A stretch of DNA of 64,000 nt from Rhodocollybia butyracea. Its lineage: Eukaryota; Basidiomycota; Agaricomycetes; Agaricales; Omphalotaceae. This document shows, piece after piece, positions 21,139 to 32,269 of the stretch (position 1 is the first letter of the stretch; the number at the start of each line of letters is the position of its first letter). Made by a program: the position numbers and the translations under genes. A model generated the notes under the pieces. That model was given only the letters and a program-made list of their open reading frames with translations, had not been told where the DNA came from and did not search any database. Where the stretch lies: NCBI GenBank assembly GCA_015501585.1, contig JADNRY010000150.1, positions 91,420 through 155,419 of the forward strand. The letters run 5' to 3'.

Positions 21139-21602
21139 ATGTTCCGTCTGTCCAATATCAGCACTGTTATCTATGTCCTTCTTCTCTTGCAGGTGGTTCC
21201 AGGTATGGCTCTGCCTCGTACTGAGACAGGCCATCATCTCTGTAAGCTTCTTTACTATTTTTTATGATCTTTTTTATCTATATTTTGGTGGTTAGGTGGT
21301 CCTGGCATTGATGTAAGTTTGTCCAGCCTTTTTTACCAAGTCAACTTCACTCACTGACACGGTAACACCATAGCCTGAGGCTAACGACTGTAAGTGATTC
21401 CGATCTGCTATCATTAATTCAACCGTGACAGGATATGGCAGGTCCCCCGGGGGGTTCCTGTTGTGGACCGCTTCCGACTTCCGATGGTAGCTTCATTGGA
21501 CAGTATGTGTTTAATTGATAAAGTTCAGTTTTGCCTGCTAATTACAGTCACTAGCTGTATTCTTCTACAGCCAGGCGATGTGTCCCTCTTCTAGCGTTTT
21601 AG
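21139..21602 (+). CDS. Small secreted cysteine-rich protein, five exons with two micro-exons (paralogue A)
   Basis: Predicted exons are 21139-21241, 21296-21312 (17 nt), 21374-21389 (16 nt), 21442-21502 and 21575-21602, all GT-AG, giving 225 nt and 74 residues. The N-terminus MFRLSNISTVIYVLLLLQVV is a clear signal peptide. The mature part begins near ALPRTETGHH and carries five cysteines: LCGPG, NDCPPGGSCC and QRCVPL, a compact disulfide-type layout. The paralogue at 36180 conserves the first four exons with changes in multiples of three, which supports the model. I do not recognise the family; an extracellular or effector-like peptide is likely. The exon-5 acceptor is the least certain junction. 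Confidence 0.55.
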
Positions 21603-21824
21603 AGAGGGAGGTATCGTGATGTGAACTTAGTGCACTTGTTGTGTTGTGACCTATGAATCTTTTCGCTTGAGACCTATCGGCCATCCCTTTAATAAAACCT
21701 GAACGTGAAAATTGAACACATACTTATCGAGCCTAATGATATGCTGGCTGGGGTCAAAATACGTCAATACCGCCCCAAACCTATCGTTCAACGTCCGTCC
21801 ACTAAACAATAATCAGCACTTTGC

Positions 21825-23345
21825 AAGCGGAAAGCAGAACACTAGTCAGGGTTGGAACCTCCGACCGATTGTAGAAACAACCTTTCCCAAGCTGGGGCTG
21901 ACTTGGGCATCATGTACGTCCTCCGGCAGTCTCTAAGCTTCGACGTTGTATTGCCAAAGCAACTTTCGAAAGAAAGAAGGGATCTGATGCGGAGACTCGT
22001 ATGTAAGAGCAGAAAGAGCGCCGCTCAAAAGAGCCTTTGAAGAACGGAACGTTGGAACTAGCAGCTCGAGGGGGAATAACAGGATGGAGGAACGTTTGAA
22101 TCGGGGTGACGAGGGAGTACTTCGGATGCGCATTTTTCACCTGCTAAAGGACTTACAGCGACAAAGGCACTGTACAGAATGTTTCTTCTCATTGAGGTTT
22201 CTAAATAGTATGGAATACATGAGGATCGTGATTGGGATAGCAATCAGTGAACCGAAATTTGAACGGCAAATGGAGACAGCAAGTTATTGAGCAACGGGAG
22301 ACTTTCCTCAGTTACAACCAAAGTATCTTCTTTGTCTCGTTCCAGCTCATCAAAGTATTCGGCAGCGCCAGACATATGAGCCACGCGAGCACACACTGCA
22401 TGAAGAGCGAGTAAAACTGGAGTCAGGCAGCTCTAGATGCACGTTTCTGAATTTCGACTTCTTGAGCTCCTCGTTTACCATAAAATGAGGTCGTCGGTTG
22501 ACTCTTGCGAAAAGGCTCAGTATATCCTGGACAGCGTGCACTTCGTACACGTTCTCCTAAGAAACACATCGACAATGAGTGTTAGTGAATATGGAGCATA
22601 AATCGTGTACTGACCTCGTCAGTTTCATCAAACCACAGATTAAGATGGTCGAATGCGTGATGCAGCGGCTGGATAAGAGATAGCAAGTTGCATAGCCTGT
22701 GTATTCCTCCCTTCTCGATCAATTTATCCACCAGATGACCAAGACGAAATTGTTTCAGGATGGCCATGACCCCGGCAGCATGGGCTCTCTAGAAGACAAA
22801 AGTGAGCATTCGAAGTAAGCAGCGATGTGAGCCTCATACATACCGATGACGCAGTCTCGCTTCCATCGGGTTCACCAACGCCTTGTAAAGTAATTTTGTT
22901 CAGGATATGGCAGCTTTGAACTTCAGCGGCTGGAGCCTTCATGCGTTTCCGCAGAATCGCGAGCTCTCTATTGCGCGAACATGAATTTACGTCGAAGGCG
23001 CCAGTGAGCATGCATCGATAGCCATCTCGCGCTAACGTCTACAATATCATGGTGTGAAGATGACCAAACTATCAGCAGATTATGTCACAGCAGATTATGT
23101 CACAGCACCTTATTCCTCGCTGTCCGGTAGTCAGTTCCTGAACCCTGTATTGTTTGTGCTAACATCTCCTGCAGAGTGTCGAAGGACGGTCGGGAGGGAT
23201 GATTAGATGAAGGCGCAGGGTCTTTGTTCACAGTTTCTGACTGAAAGATAATCAAACATGAGTACATGAAGAGCTTTTATGGATTGCCACGAACAAACGA
23301 ATATCAGCCGGTCACGAAGCTCCCGCCCAACACTATATATCACCT
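21825..23345. repeat. Segmental duplicate of the HNH-gene region (copy 2, fuller)
   Basis: Aligned by eye with 8515-9311. Copy 2 has about 720 bp (roughly 22286-23004) that copy 1 lacks; it encodes the HNH core and is intron-containing, so copy 1 has the deletion. The duplication includes about 420 bp downstream of the gene, and the two copies differ there by many indels that do not keep a frame, indicating non-coding flank. Confidence 0.8.
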
Positions 23346-23640
23346 CTTGCGCAGGTATTGACCCAGATGTAACTTGCGATACTATCGAACGCGCAGGACC
23401 ATCTCCTAAAATACGCCTTTTGCTGTATAAGTGTATAAGAAAGCCTCCTGTAACCCTGGCAGCCATTATGTTTTGTCTCGAGGACTCCGTGCAGGTTGTG
23501 GCGTAGGCTTTGAGGGCATTCCGTTCGGCTTCGAGAATAAGGTTGTAGCAGCTTGTGTAGTGTTCATTGAATCCAGCAGTGGCAGAGCTACCGGCTGAAG
23601 GGAGAACAGGCGTGTCGTAGCGTATCTCATCGTCGTCCAT
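22244..23640 (-). CDS. Fungal HNH nuclease-domain protein, one probable frameshift near the end
   Basis: Five exons are predicted from ATG 23640: an N-terminal helical region (EAERNALKAYATTC, GRELRDRLIF), a linker exon (FDTLQEMLAQTIQG), an exon beginning TLARDGYRCMLTGAFDVNSC and containing EVQSCHILNKI, an exon with NLLSLIQPLHHAFDHLNLWF, and a final exon with NVYEVHAVQDILSLF. RDxYRCxxTG, CHI and N-x8-HHxFD are the ordered motifs of the fungal HNH_2-type domain, a metal-dependent nuclease fold of unknown role. In the last exon one extra T in a TTTT run near 22420 shifts the frame; after it the usual AHMSGAAEYFDELERD end is found in another frame, with a stop at 22244. It is therefore either a recent pseudogene or a sequence error. 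Confidence 0.65.
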
Positions 23641-25006
23641 TCAAAACCCGATGTAAATTAGATAATCATGTTGGGCGCTTGAGTTTTCAATAAGTAGCCC
23701 GGCCGCGGCCCGCTAGTGCTTGCTCCCGGTCTTGCTCTTCGAGTCGAAGAAGAAGTTATGGTCGAAGACTTATAATAGCTCATCTATTAGGAGTACTTTA
23801 ACTATATGTACTGTCTTGGCTCTTCTACACTCCAGCCAAATGATGTTAAGATTGAATTTCAGCTTTTTCGTTCGACTTTCGCTCGACTTGAAAACGCACG
23901 ACTTCGGACTACCACCGTTGGTTATGGTAGCATTGTACTGGAAAGATTAGGGTGTCTAGATTTTAGCATCGATGTTCCCTCTATAATATGACGTGCTTGC
24001 TTCCTCTCATCCTTTAACTTGACTCGACTGACGTTGTTCTCCATCTCAATCCGTACTTCTGCTTACCGTGGTTCCGCTCCGAATGAGGCAAAGGTATGTT
24101 CCTTTGCATCTCAAGTGCAACAATACCGGCAATCTCTAAGGGTAACTGTTTTCGATACACCCTCGTTCTGAACAATACCTATCGGCTACGCCGCATCCTC
24201 TCCGAAATCTCGTCCTCTTGGTTCCTAGTACCGAATTTAATTACTTGTCCTACACTGTGTAACTACGGCGGACTGACATCGACGCGAGGTGCTCTATTCT
24301 TCCTGTCCCAGATACTTTGTACTCCCGTTCATTTACTGCAAGTATGGAGGGAACAATAACGGCCACGGAACATCGTTACTTCTTGCGCGCGTAACAGTAA
24401 AGTTAGGGTCCGGATCCTATCGTAGATACCATGACAGAAAGCAAAACAGCTTCACTTTGTTGAGTCCATTGTCATATCGTTGGATTTGAACAATAGACAA
24501 TACAAGTCACAAATGCTTTATTTCCTGTCGAGGATACTGCTTTGGTCAAACAATGACATCTGCCAGTTCCTTTTTGTGGTACATGTTCCGCTCCATTCTG
24601 GGCGGGCTTCTATAATATTGGGCTGTCGCGGACCACGGTGCAGACTCGACATACAGTATCCAAGTGTCTGTTGCGAGACGTGGACCAAGGGGACACTTAT
24701 TTATATTCAAATAGGTTTTTGCAAGAGCCCTTGTTGTACTACTGACTCGGGTGTACGAAAAATACTGATTGCCAAACAATCGCTCAGGCGCACAATACCG
24801 GCTCAATGAGCCCAGATGAGTCCCCGGATCATGTCAATATGAGCGTTAAACGTTGAAAATCCATTGATTCTCAGGCTGTCACTGGAGCTTCACTGGCCCA
24901 TTCAAGGCCCATTGGCGGTGTACATGTACTAAACAATAAGAAGTAACAATTGCGATTGTGCTGCTTGCGATGCATGATAAGACAATACAATCTCACATCC
25001 ATTTGG
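23641..25006. other. Intergenic, no supportable gene
   Basis: Plus-strand frames at 24096-24359 and 24480-24809 are open for 87-109 codons but overlap minus-strand frames, lack a domain, and have no paralogue in the window. I do not annotate them. The right end should contain the promoter of the gene at 25188. Confidence 0.5.
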
Positions 25007-25014
25007 TATAAAAG
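25007..25014 (+). promoter_or_regulatory. TATA box of the cysteine-rich secreted protein gene
   Basis: TATAAAAG lies 181 bp upstream of the ATG at 25188, leaving a 5' untranslated region of about 150 nt that contains the CCTCACGAACTA triplication. Confidence 0.6.
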
Positions 25015-25114
25015 ACCTACCAAAACGATGAGGATCCTCATTCCACTCCCCTTCTCGATACTTCTCTCCCTTCTCTTTCATTGTTCCGGCAGAGCCTAAA
25101 CAACACTCTCTATT

Positions 25115-25156
25115 CTACCTCACGAACTACCTCACGAACTACCTCACGAACTACCC
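25115..25156 (+). repeat. Three tandem copies of CTACCTCACGAA in the 5' leader
   Basis: CTACCTCACGAA is repeated three times without interruption at about 25117-25153, ahead of the start codon at 25188. It may be a slippage product; a regulatory role is possible but not shown. Confidence 0.8.
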
Positions 25157-25187
25157 AGCCAGGTGCTCTTCCAAATTTTTCCCAATC

Positions 25188-25911
25188 ATGAAGTTCTCCA
25201 TCTTTGTAGCAGTCGCCACTTACGCCGGTATGTCTCGTGTCCATGATGCACGTCGTGGAAAAACTTAAATCCGATCTTCCGTGTTTACAGTCCTCGTCAC
25301 CGGTCACCCCCATGGCATATTCAAAGCTCGCACAGGAACAACCACCGACACGAATGCTTGCAGCGCCGACTCAGATTGGTATGCCTTTGATCACAAACTT
25401 AACTCTTAGTCCGGTCACCTAACTTATGTTCAATTATAGTGCGTCGGGGTGCTGTGGATTTACATCTGCCGTTTGTGAGGGCCCTTGTGTTGCCCTCCAA
25501 CGTGATGGATGCGGTCACGGTGATACGCTTAGCAACTCCAACGCTGCCGCCGCCCTAGGATCCTGTTCATTCCTCGTCGCGTCATACAAGCCCTCGGCAT
25601 TGGCAGCCTCTCCTCGTACGTATTTCTATTGTTCCCCGATTTTATTGTTCATTGAACTTAATCTTTGTTGTTCTTCTACAGCTGCGGCTACTCCAGTTGC
25701 CACGAACCCGCATTCGTCCAGTTCTAGTTCGGGTGCCGGATCCAGCCTTACCCGCGGTACTCAGTTCATCACGGGCCCCTGTTCTGTCAACAACGACTGT
25801 GTATCTGGATGCTGTGTTGCGTCCTCGAAGCTTTGTGGTGCTGTAGGTGCTCAACGCAACGGAGCGGCTGACTGCACCGGTGGAGTTGCCCTTCCCAATT
25901 TGGATGCGTGA
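25188..25911 (+). CDS. Secreted protein with two cysteine-rich modules (BAS2-like)
   Basis: Four exons (25188-25227, 25291-25378, 25440-25615, 25682-25911) with GT-AG introns give 534 nt, 177 residues. The N-terminus MKFSIFVAVATYAVLVTGHP is a signal peptide. Module 1 shows CSADSDCASGCCGF, then CEGPCVALQRDGCGHGD; module 2 shows CSVNNDCVSGCCVASSKLCG, then ADCTGG; a serine-rich linker joins them. The C-x5-C-x3-CC pattern followed by a glycine-rich end resembles biotrophy-associated secreted protein 2 of plant-infecting fungi, where such proteins are apoplastic effectors or wall-associated. That similarity is from memory of the motif. A truncated copy lies at 7900-8350. Expression outside the cell is a firm inference; function is open. 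Confidence 0.75.
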
Positions 25912-26479
25912 GGATAATTATACTACATATTGAGTGTGTTGTACATAGCTCCCCCATTGAAAGAATTTTTTTTTTTTTTTTTTCGCTGCAGTCCCAATTT
26001 GAATACGTGAGAGAACCCTCATTTTTATGTGCATAGTGCTGGTTATTGTATGTCGCGTTGAAGGAATTTGTTTATTGTTGGAGTTAATGTTCTGAAGAGC
26101 AAGATCCGAAATTGAAGGATGGCTCGAAGAAGGGGGACATGAGGACAAATCAATGTTATACAGTCATTTTCCTTCTCTATTCTCTATCAAGCGTTGATAA
26201 GCGCGGTTGAGTAAGCGGAGAGTTAGCTGTGGATAAACGCTGTACTTTACAGGGATCAAGGACGGTGTTATGGTATTGAAGGACCATCGAGTACGCACTC
26301 TTTCCGAACATGCCACTTCAACATGGGGTCAAAAACAGAGTATGTATTTTAGAGCATTGCGAACAACCTTTTTCTACGTATGCTTTTGACCAATACGGGG
26401 GAAACAAGTACGATGAAGTTACGACCTGCCATATTTTTCGATTTATGCAGCTCATTTCTGCAATGTTACGAACAACTTC
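25912..26479. other. 3' flank of the secreted-protein gene; nothing else seen
   Basis: A T-run of about 19 bases at 25966-25984 follows the stop and has a shorter counterpart in the pseudogene copy. The remainder to 26479 has no supported gene. Confidence 0.5.
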
Positions 26480-27030
26480 CGCTGCTCCAAGAGACGGGAA
26501 AACAAGTTTGCCAGCTCTTCCTCCCGGGCTTCGACTTTCTCCCTAGTCACATCAAATTCTAATCACTTCAACGCCGGGAAATGTGACCCTGAGGCTAGAA
26601 CAATGTTCTCAAATGCCTCTATAGTTTTGCCATCCAAAGTAGACGACTCCAGAACCAACTTGAACGAGATCACGATGTGCTCTATGGAGAGGTTTGTTTT
26701 GATGAGCTGAAGGGATGCCGTGGAGAGGGTAATGGCATCGTCACGCGAAAGCAATGTATTCAGCGTCAGAGTACGCAGGGTATTTCTTTGTCGAAGCGGC
26801 GTCGATATGTAAGACAGTTCTGAAATATCTTCATCGAAAAGCCAGAGCCAGAGCAAAAACAGAAAAACAAACCTCTTCCATCACAAAGATGTTGCTGCTC
26901 AAGGTGGAGGTCTAATAAGGATGTGGCACCTGAGATGATATTTGAGACGGCGTTGGAGGAGGAATGACCGTCAGACAACCTGAGATGTAGAGTTTTCAGA
27001 TGAACTGTTGCTGGCAAGAGCCAATCCAAA
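26480..27030 (-). pseudogene. F-box/LRR-type protein fragment
   Basis: Two minus frames read like the leucine-rich second half of Agaricomycete F-box proteins: VHLKTLHLRLSDGHSSSNAV and ATSLLDLHLEQQHLCDG near 27000-26880, then NTLRTLTLNTLLSRDDAI and VISFKLVLESSTLDGKTI near 26780-26640. The spacing of Leu-x-x-Leu-x-Leu matches LRR-like strands. There is no F-box upstream in an acceptable frame and a frame change separates the halves, although an intron near 26870 could bridge it. Such proteins select substrates for SCF ubiquitin ligases. Confidence 0.4.
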
Positions 27031-28084
27031 AAGTATATCGGTCCACGAGCACAGTAAGGCTAGCAATATCTCTTTGAGCGAGTATCTCGAAGACATATAC
27101 AGAGGAGACTTACCTGAAAGGAAATTACCGGGAGTACACTCTCATTGTACCTTACCGCTTGATAAACACCGTTCTTCAACGACGCAATTGAATAGCTGGC
27201 GGACGTACATACCATTATGAACAATGCGCAAAAGATTCAAAAAAGTATCTCGACCTCCGGGTTCAATTTCTATCCTTGCGGCTGCAGCACTTGTGTTAGT
27301 GACCTTCGCGGATAGCACGGTAGGTTGTTCGGGAAAATGAGCGACGCCCGCAGTAAGTTGTTATCATGACGTGTCAAAGGATGATGGAGCGGCACGCTGA
27401 GAGACTTTGGAGGACCCCCAGAGAGATAGCTTTGGCCGGAAGAGCGCAAGCAAGCAGAAGCGAGTGGTGACTAGTCAGCGACAGCATATTGATACAAAGC
27501 CTGCACGGCACATGTTGTCTGCCAGTAACGGGGAAACGCTCCACGACGCAAAACTGTCATGCCCTAATAAATCCAAGTTTTCCAAGTCTTCAAGCTTCAA
27601 GCTTCATATCTGGTAGTGAATCCAAATGAGATGCAATTAGATCTAGAAATGCGAATCTGCGATAAGTAATGTACATGATATATGACCATCAGAGTATCGA
27701 GGTAAGAAAAAAGTCTCGGTGCATGATGAAGTATAGAGCAGGATCCGAGCCTGTGTATATTGAGCGCGATATTGAGAGAATCAGAAATTACCTGGTCAAA
27801 CAAACAGAAGAGTCAAGAGAAGAGTTGGGCATACCTAGGTACGCTGTCAAAAGACCATACTTCGAAGTTACTATCATGATAAGAGCCACCAGCCACCCAA
27901 CCTGTGCTATATCACGGCATGGTCAAAGAGTTAGTTAGCGTAGCAGTACAAACGAACGCTGCCAACGAAGAACAAAGCTGTGCTACCCAAAGCCACATGA
28001 CATCATGATAAGATTTGATTGTGGCTGAGCACTGAGCGGCAGAATGAACCGAAACGCTAATAATAGTTACGCTATGGTCAAAGC
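27031..28084. other. No supportable gene
   Basis: Short frames only. A repeat-like AAGTTTTCCAAGTCTTCAAG stretch lies near 27575. Nothing recognisable was found on either strand. Confidence 0.5.
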
Positions 28085-31010
28085 TTCGTCCTTCCAGTGT
28101 CCACCGAACTTCTTGGTTATTCTGGGCTCACGCTAACCTTCCGTTTATACAACAAAAAGGAGGAACAAGCAAGAATGATATCCGAATCCTCTACCATGTG
28201 TGCACTGTATCATCCTTTGAAGATGAACGTAAAATCTCTTCCAGGTTAAACGTTAATCGAATCATCTACTATGGCAGTACTATATCCCCAAGAACGAAAC
28301 AGCTAACGCCAGCAGTGGCCGCAACCCCTGATTAATGGTTAATGATTAATGATTTCTTCATTTCCAACCAAGGACATCACTCATACCCTCTCGAACGACC
28401 GAAGAACTTCCTCTAGCCAAGCTTTATGGGCTTCAAAGCCGCTCTGTGTTACTATCAACTGGAGGTGTCGGATACTACGTGGAATGATGATACAAGTGGT
28501 CCGGAGATTAATATTCAGTGGTCATGGGGAAACAGTGGCGGATTTGGATTTTGTGGGTATGGTAACTCCCCAGCTGCTGCAGAGGTTAATTGACTATCGG
28601 TATCATTTTGCTGGTAAACGTTTAAACACCGAGTCTCAGTGCAACGCAATCGCCAGAGTCCAGTTTCGATTTCGGTACTCGAGACGACGCGAATATAGAT
28701 CACATCGAGCCAGCTCGCATCGACGGCACTACTATGCTCCCCTCATTCCCCAGAGTCAAACAACTTCCCTCAGACTCGGACCAGCCCTGTCTCAATACAA
28801 CAGTACTTCTCATTTCTGTTGGTTCTGGTTTACCGCGACTAGTAAAGGTGCATAATACGCATGTCACATCGTCCCGCTAGAACAATGCAGCTAAGTAAAA
28901 CAAATGAAATTACAGCGTAGGCATACGTCATCTTCCCTTCACCTATCTCATCCTCGCCTCGACGGTACTGGACAGGCAGCAAGCCGATCTTGACGCGCTC
29001 ACCAATATCATATTCAAAGGGGTCTCCATTCATCGAATACTTAATGAACGTGGCACATAAAGGAACAATCAAGAATACATTCATATTTCACAGTACAGTA
29101 CAAGACTACCAAGCCCGACTAACACGACTGCATCGCAAACTTAACATCCACCGAACCTGTTTGCCCACGGAATCCGCAATTGTTCTCCGCCCCATACGCC
29201 ACTGCTTCGGTGTGAAACGCGACTTCGCCCACGCAGTCACCGTACTCGTAGGACAGGGCCTGGGTACCAACAGATCCTGCATGCGTCGTGCTCGGGTTCC
29301 CAAAGATTGTCTGCTGGTACGGCAGCTTGGCGCAGTGATTCGACGGTTGGCCGCCATTCCAGGGATACCACTCCACAAAGCCATACTGACTACTCACGAT
29401 ACCGCCTGAAGTAGCAGGAAGTGTCCAGCTGCCGATGTGGACCTCTGTACCCGTGAGAGTGTCGATAACGGTGCCGACCCAATTGTGGTTCCCCATGGTT
29501 TTGACATTAATGTTGTATGTGCGATTGTACACACCATTCCATTCGACGCTGCAAGAGACACCGGGGCCGCCATCAGCACCTGGGCTGCAGTTCTTGTCCG
29601 TCGTCGTAGTGCCTGCTGCGAAACTTGAGAAGGCTGCGTGGAGGACGGCTTGGCCGTTACTGTCAGGGCGTGGCTGGAGGCCGGTGTACCCAACGTCAGC
29701 AATACCGACAAAGTTGAATTGCTGCGCAAAGTAGTAACCAGAGATGTGGTCCGCCTCGACAATCGTCATGGGGAAGGTGATGTCTAAGAGGCCTGTGAGT
29801 GGCACATTCGTCATGGACCAAGTGGAGCCGACAAGTGCCACTGTTGTCGGGACAAGGTGGATCAGTGACGCGATGACGGCGAGAGAGCTGGACAGTTTCA
29901 TCTTGTTGCCGATGGAGATCATAAGCATAACTTTGGTGCGTGTGTATGGAATACTCACATTGGACCAAGCAGTAAGGTTGGGGAGAAAGGATACGTTTTC
30001 GACTGTCCTTTATAGATCTTGCTTGGATTTTACTGACCCATCTAGGGGTCTGAATATGCGTTGTGACCGGAGTTTGTAGCGGGCAGGCATTCCAAAATCA
30101 TAAGCTGCGAGTACGTGTTGACTAGCAGATATCTGGGACCTTCCGGAAGCATTGTAGGGAGGGTATGGGGATAAGTAGGATATACATCATGGTTCAGACC
30201 AAGATCTTGAGTCAATGCCTGCCCAAATTCCTCGAGCATCCTTTCTGGAATCATAGCAAGGCTGAACAACAGAAAGGTCAGCTGCCAGCTGCACGATACT
30301 ATGCCCCCTAAAACTTTGATGAGATATGACACTTCTTCAGCGAGTTCGGTTCAGGATGTATAGCTCGGGATAGAAGTGACGTATCACATACTCTTCACAA
30401 ACAAAAAGGGCTTCCTGCTATATATAAGTAATCGCGTTGATGAAGGCTTGACCACGAAGAACTCTGAGCCACAAAGCAAAAGATCCAGCGACCGGTACTG
30501 TACAGAGTCCACCTACTGTCTGGAGAATATTAAGCATATGAATATGGGTTTAAATAATGATCGTCGGTGGAAAAGAGTGTATAGTATACTTACTGTTCCT
30601 TGTGCATCATCTCATTGGAACTGATCATCTCTCTTGGTGGCGACTTTGTGTACAATGTGATGAAGAACATCATAGCGTACCATGAGAGTTCGATGCTGGA
30701 GGAGTTACGTCCACCAATCTATCCATAACCTTAAAATGCCCTCATTTATCTGCCGAAATTCTTTCGATTTTTTGTTGCGAACACAACGGTAGCTTAGTGT
30801 TCAGTTCAGCCTTCTTCGGTATGCAGATTTTCTTTTATGTGACACTGAGGGGCCTTTGCCATCCCCCGACAAACCAACAAATGTGGAAAAGGAATAAAAA
30901 TCAATCATGCTTAGGAAGCAAACACTCCACTCCATAACTCGTCGTTCGTGCCAGGTAAGAGATTCAGCTATATCCAATCACACCATACTATACATGCCAG
31001 TTATCTCCAT
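28085..31010. repeat. Tandem segmental duplication, block 1
   Basis: This block aligns with 31687-34160. Shared anchors are CACCGAACTTCTTGGTT (28099 and about 31696), AGCCGATCTTGA (about 28982 and 32141), the whole DUF3472-like gene, and upstream sequence including GGGACCTTCCGGAAGCATTG (about 30133 and 33253). Block 1 contains about 700 bp (28200-28900) not matched in block 2; its plus-strand frame 28349-28855 shows no family I can identify. Confidence 0.75.
29119..29901 (-). CDS. Secreted protein resembling DUF3472 family (intact copy)
   Basis: A single-exon frame of 260 residues starts at MKLSSSLAVIASLIHLVPTT, a signal peptide; upstream in-frame Mets would bury it. The mature protein contains SGYYFAQQFNFVG, VGYTGLQPRPDSNGQ and AAFSSFAAGTTTTDKNC, followed by GGPGVSCSVEWNGVY and a C-terminal half with YGDCVGEVAFHTEAVAYG and CGFRGQTGS. 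The GxYF...GYTGLQ...FSxF pattern matches my recollection of DUF3472-type extracellular proteins of bacteria and fungi, function unknown. Even-numbered cysteines fit an extracellular, disulfide-bonded fold. A broken tandem copy lies at 32270-33031. Confidence 0.7.
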   Translation of the reverse strand: MKLSSSLAVIASLIHLVPTTVALVGSTWSMTNVPLTGLLDITFPMTIVEADHISGYYFAQQFNFVGIADVGYTGLQPRPDSNGQAVLHAAFSSFAAGTTTTDKNCSPGADGGPGVSCSVEWNGVYNRTYNINVKTMGNHNWVGTVIDTLTGTEVHIGSWTLPATSGGIVSSQYGFVEWYPWNGGQPSNHCAKLPYQQTIFGNPSTTHAGSVGTQALSYEYGDCVGEVAFHTEAVAYGAENNCGFRGQTGSVDVKFAMQSC

Positions 31011-31686
31011 CCAGCATTGAACTTTCGTTGTTCGAACAAACGCTGGTTCACTTACTGATGAGGAAGAACTGCTGGGCCAAGATCTTGGTCCAGCTGGTAG
31101 TATGTGACCTTCCAGTAAAGTGCCTGAATCTGGCCTCAGGATATCGACGAGTTATGACATTCTTTATATTGATTTTTGCCAGTAGGATTGTTACTGTTTT
31201 TTCCAGGCCTACAGCACGTTCCGAATCAGACTCAGAGGCTGAATTGTATGATGCCTGTCCCAGGAGTAGCGATGCATTTTTGGATTCCGAGTCAGTCGAA
31301 CATCAGGTGAGGAGGTATCAGCGAGGTGCCGTCACTAGGCTCATATTGTACCCGAGAAGGTATTACTCTTGCGGCGGAAACTTACTTTGGCAGCTTTACT
31401 CAGGCCCTACTTCCGTCAGGACACGCCACCAAAGACATACACCGTTGATACAATCATAGGTACATATGTACATATGTACGATCTATACTTCAGCAATGAC
31501 AACTGAATTTCGGTTTGATCGTGTTGGAATCTTAAGCCTTCTCAGTAACCGTACTTAGGGCGGCCAGATCATTTCAGCCTGAGCCGCAAGGGAGGCTTTT
31601 GCCGTGTACTTCAAACAGGTAGCGCGAATAACGTTTGATTAGATATGGAACGCATATAACCGCCGACCGTTCATCGATTGATATAC
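31010..31686. other. Spacer between the duplication blocks
   Basis: A 143-codon plus frame at 31028-31459 has no domain I recognise, is unusually rich in Arg and Leu, and is not annotated. A 20-bp perfect palindrome (GTACATATGTACATATGTAC) lies at 31460-31479. Confidence 0.4.
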
Positions 31687-31937
31687 GCCAGTGACCACCG
31701 AACTTCTTGGTTGTTCTTGGCCTGGCACGATATTATTTTGTTTATACAGCAACAAGCAGAAGCAGAAAGGATATTGTAGCATGCTACTTATTATTGTTTG
31801 TAACCCCTTCGAACGTAAAGTGACCAAAGTTAATCACGGAAATATTGATCATCTCAAAAACAGATACGGCTAATACATTCCCTGCCTATGCTGTTCAGAA
31901 GTGTGAATAATGTGCCATACCATGGCTGCCCCTGCGT

Positions 31938-31985
31938 TCAAATCTTGAACCATGCCGAGTAATTCACTTCCTTCCTTCCTTCATT
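31938..31985. repeat. Dispersed ~48-bp repeat, copy 1
   Basis: TTCAAATCTTGAACCATGCC continues into GAGTAATTCACTTCCTTCCT and a further TTCCT. Related copies occur at 63011-63058 and 63673-63720. Confidence 0.65.
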
Positions 31986-32269
31986 CCAACCACATTACTC
32001 GGTGGCTCTCCGATACAAAAAATCATTGCCTATTCTGTCACATTTCTCTTTGGGTAACTCATATCGTTCTAGCTTGGAGCTAGTACGAGCAAAAGTACAG
32101 CCTATCCATGCCCTTCACACGCCGCTGGACAAGCAACAAGCCGATCTTGAGGCGCTCACCAATATCAAATTCAAAAGGGTCCATATTCATTGAATATGAA
32201 TGGAATCAAGAATACGTTCATATTTCACAGTACATTGAGCACAAGACTACTAAGCAAGACTAAGGAAAA

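Larger units (their letters stand above)
20605..21690. repeat. Segmental duplicate containing small secreted protein gene A
   Basis: This segment aligns with 35545-36760, from AACGGCCATGTTCCGTTGT upstream to the 3' flank after the gene (TGTTGTGTTGTGACCT). Upstream landmarks shared by both include GATTTGCTAGGCCTATGCAT and CTGTGGGCCAAGAAAC. The pair therefore includes about 500 bp of promoter as well as the gene. Confidence 0.75.

Noticed and set aside
24096..24809. Two plus-strand frames of 87-109 codons
   Set aside because: No domain, no intron signals joining them, and an opposite-strand frame covers the second.
28349..28855. 168-codon plus-strand frame in duplication block 1
   Set aside because: Arg/Ser/His-rich with no recognisable family; absent from the second duplication block, so not conserved.
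31028..31459. 143-codon plus-strand frame between duplication blocks
   Set aside because: Composition is unlike the confirmed genes here, no domain or paralogue is visible, and it has no start or promoter context.
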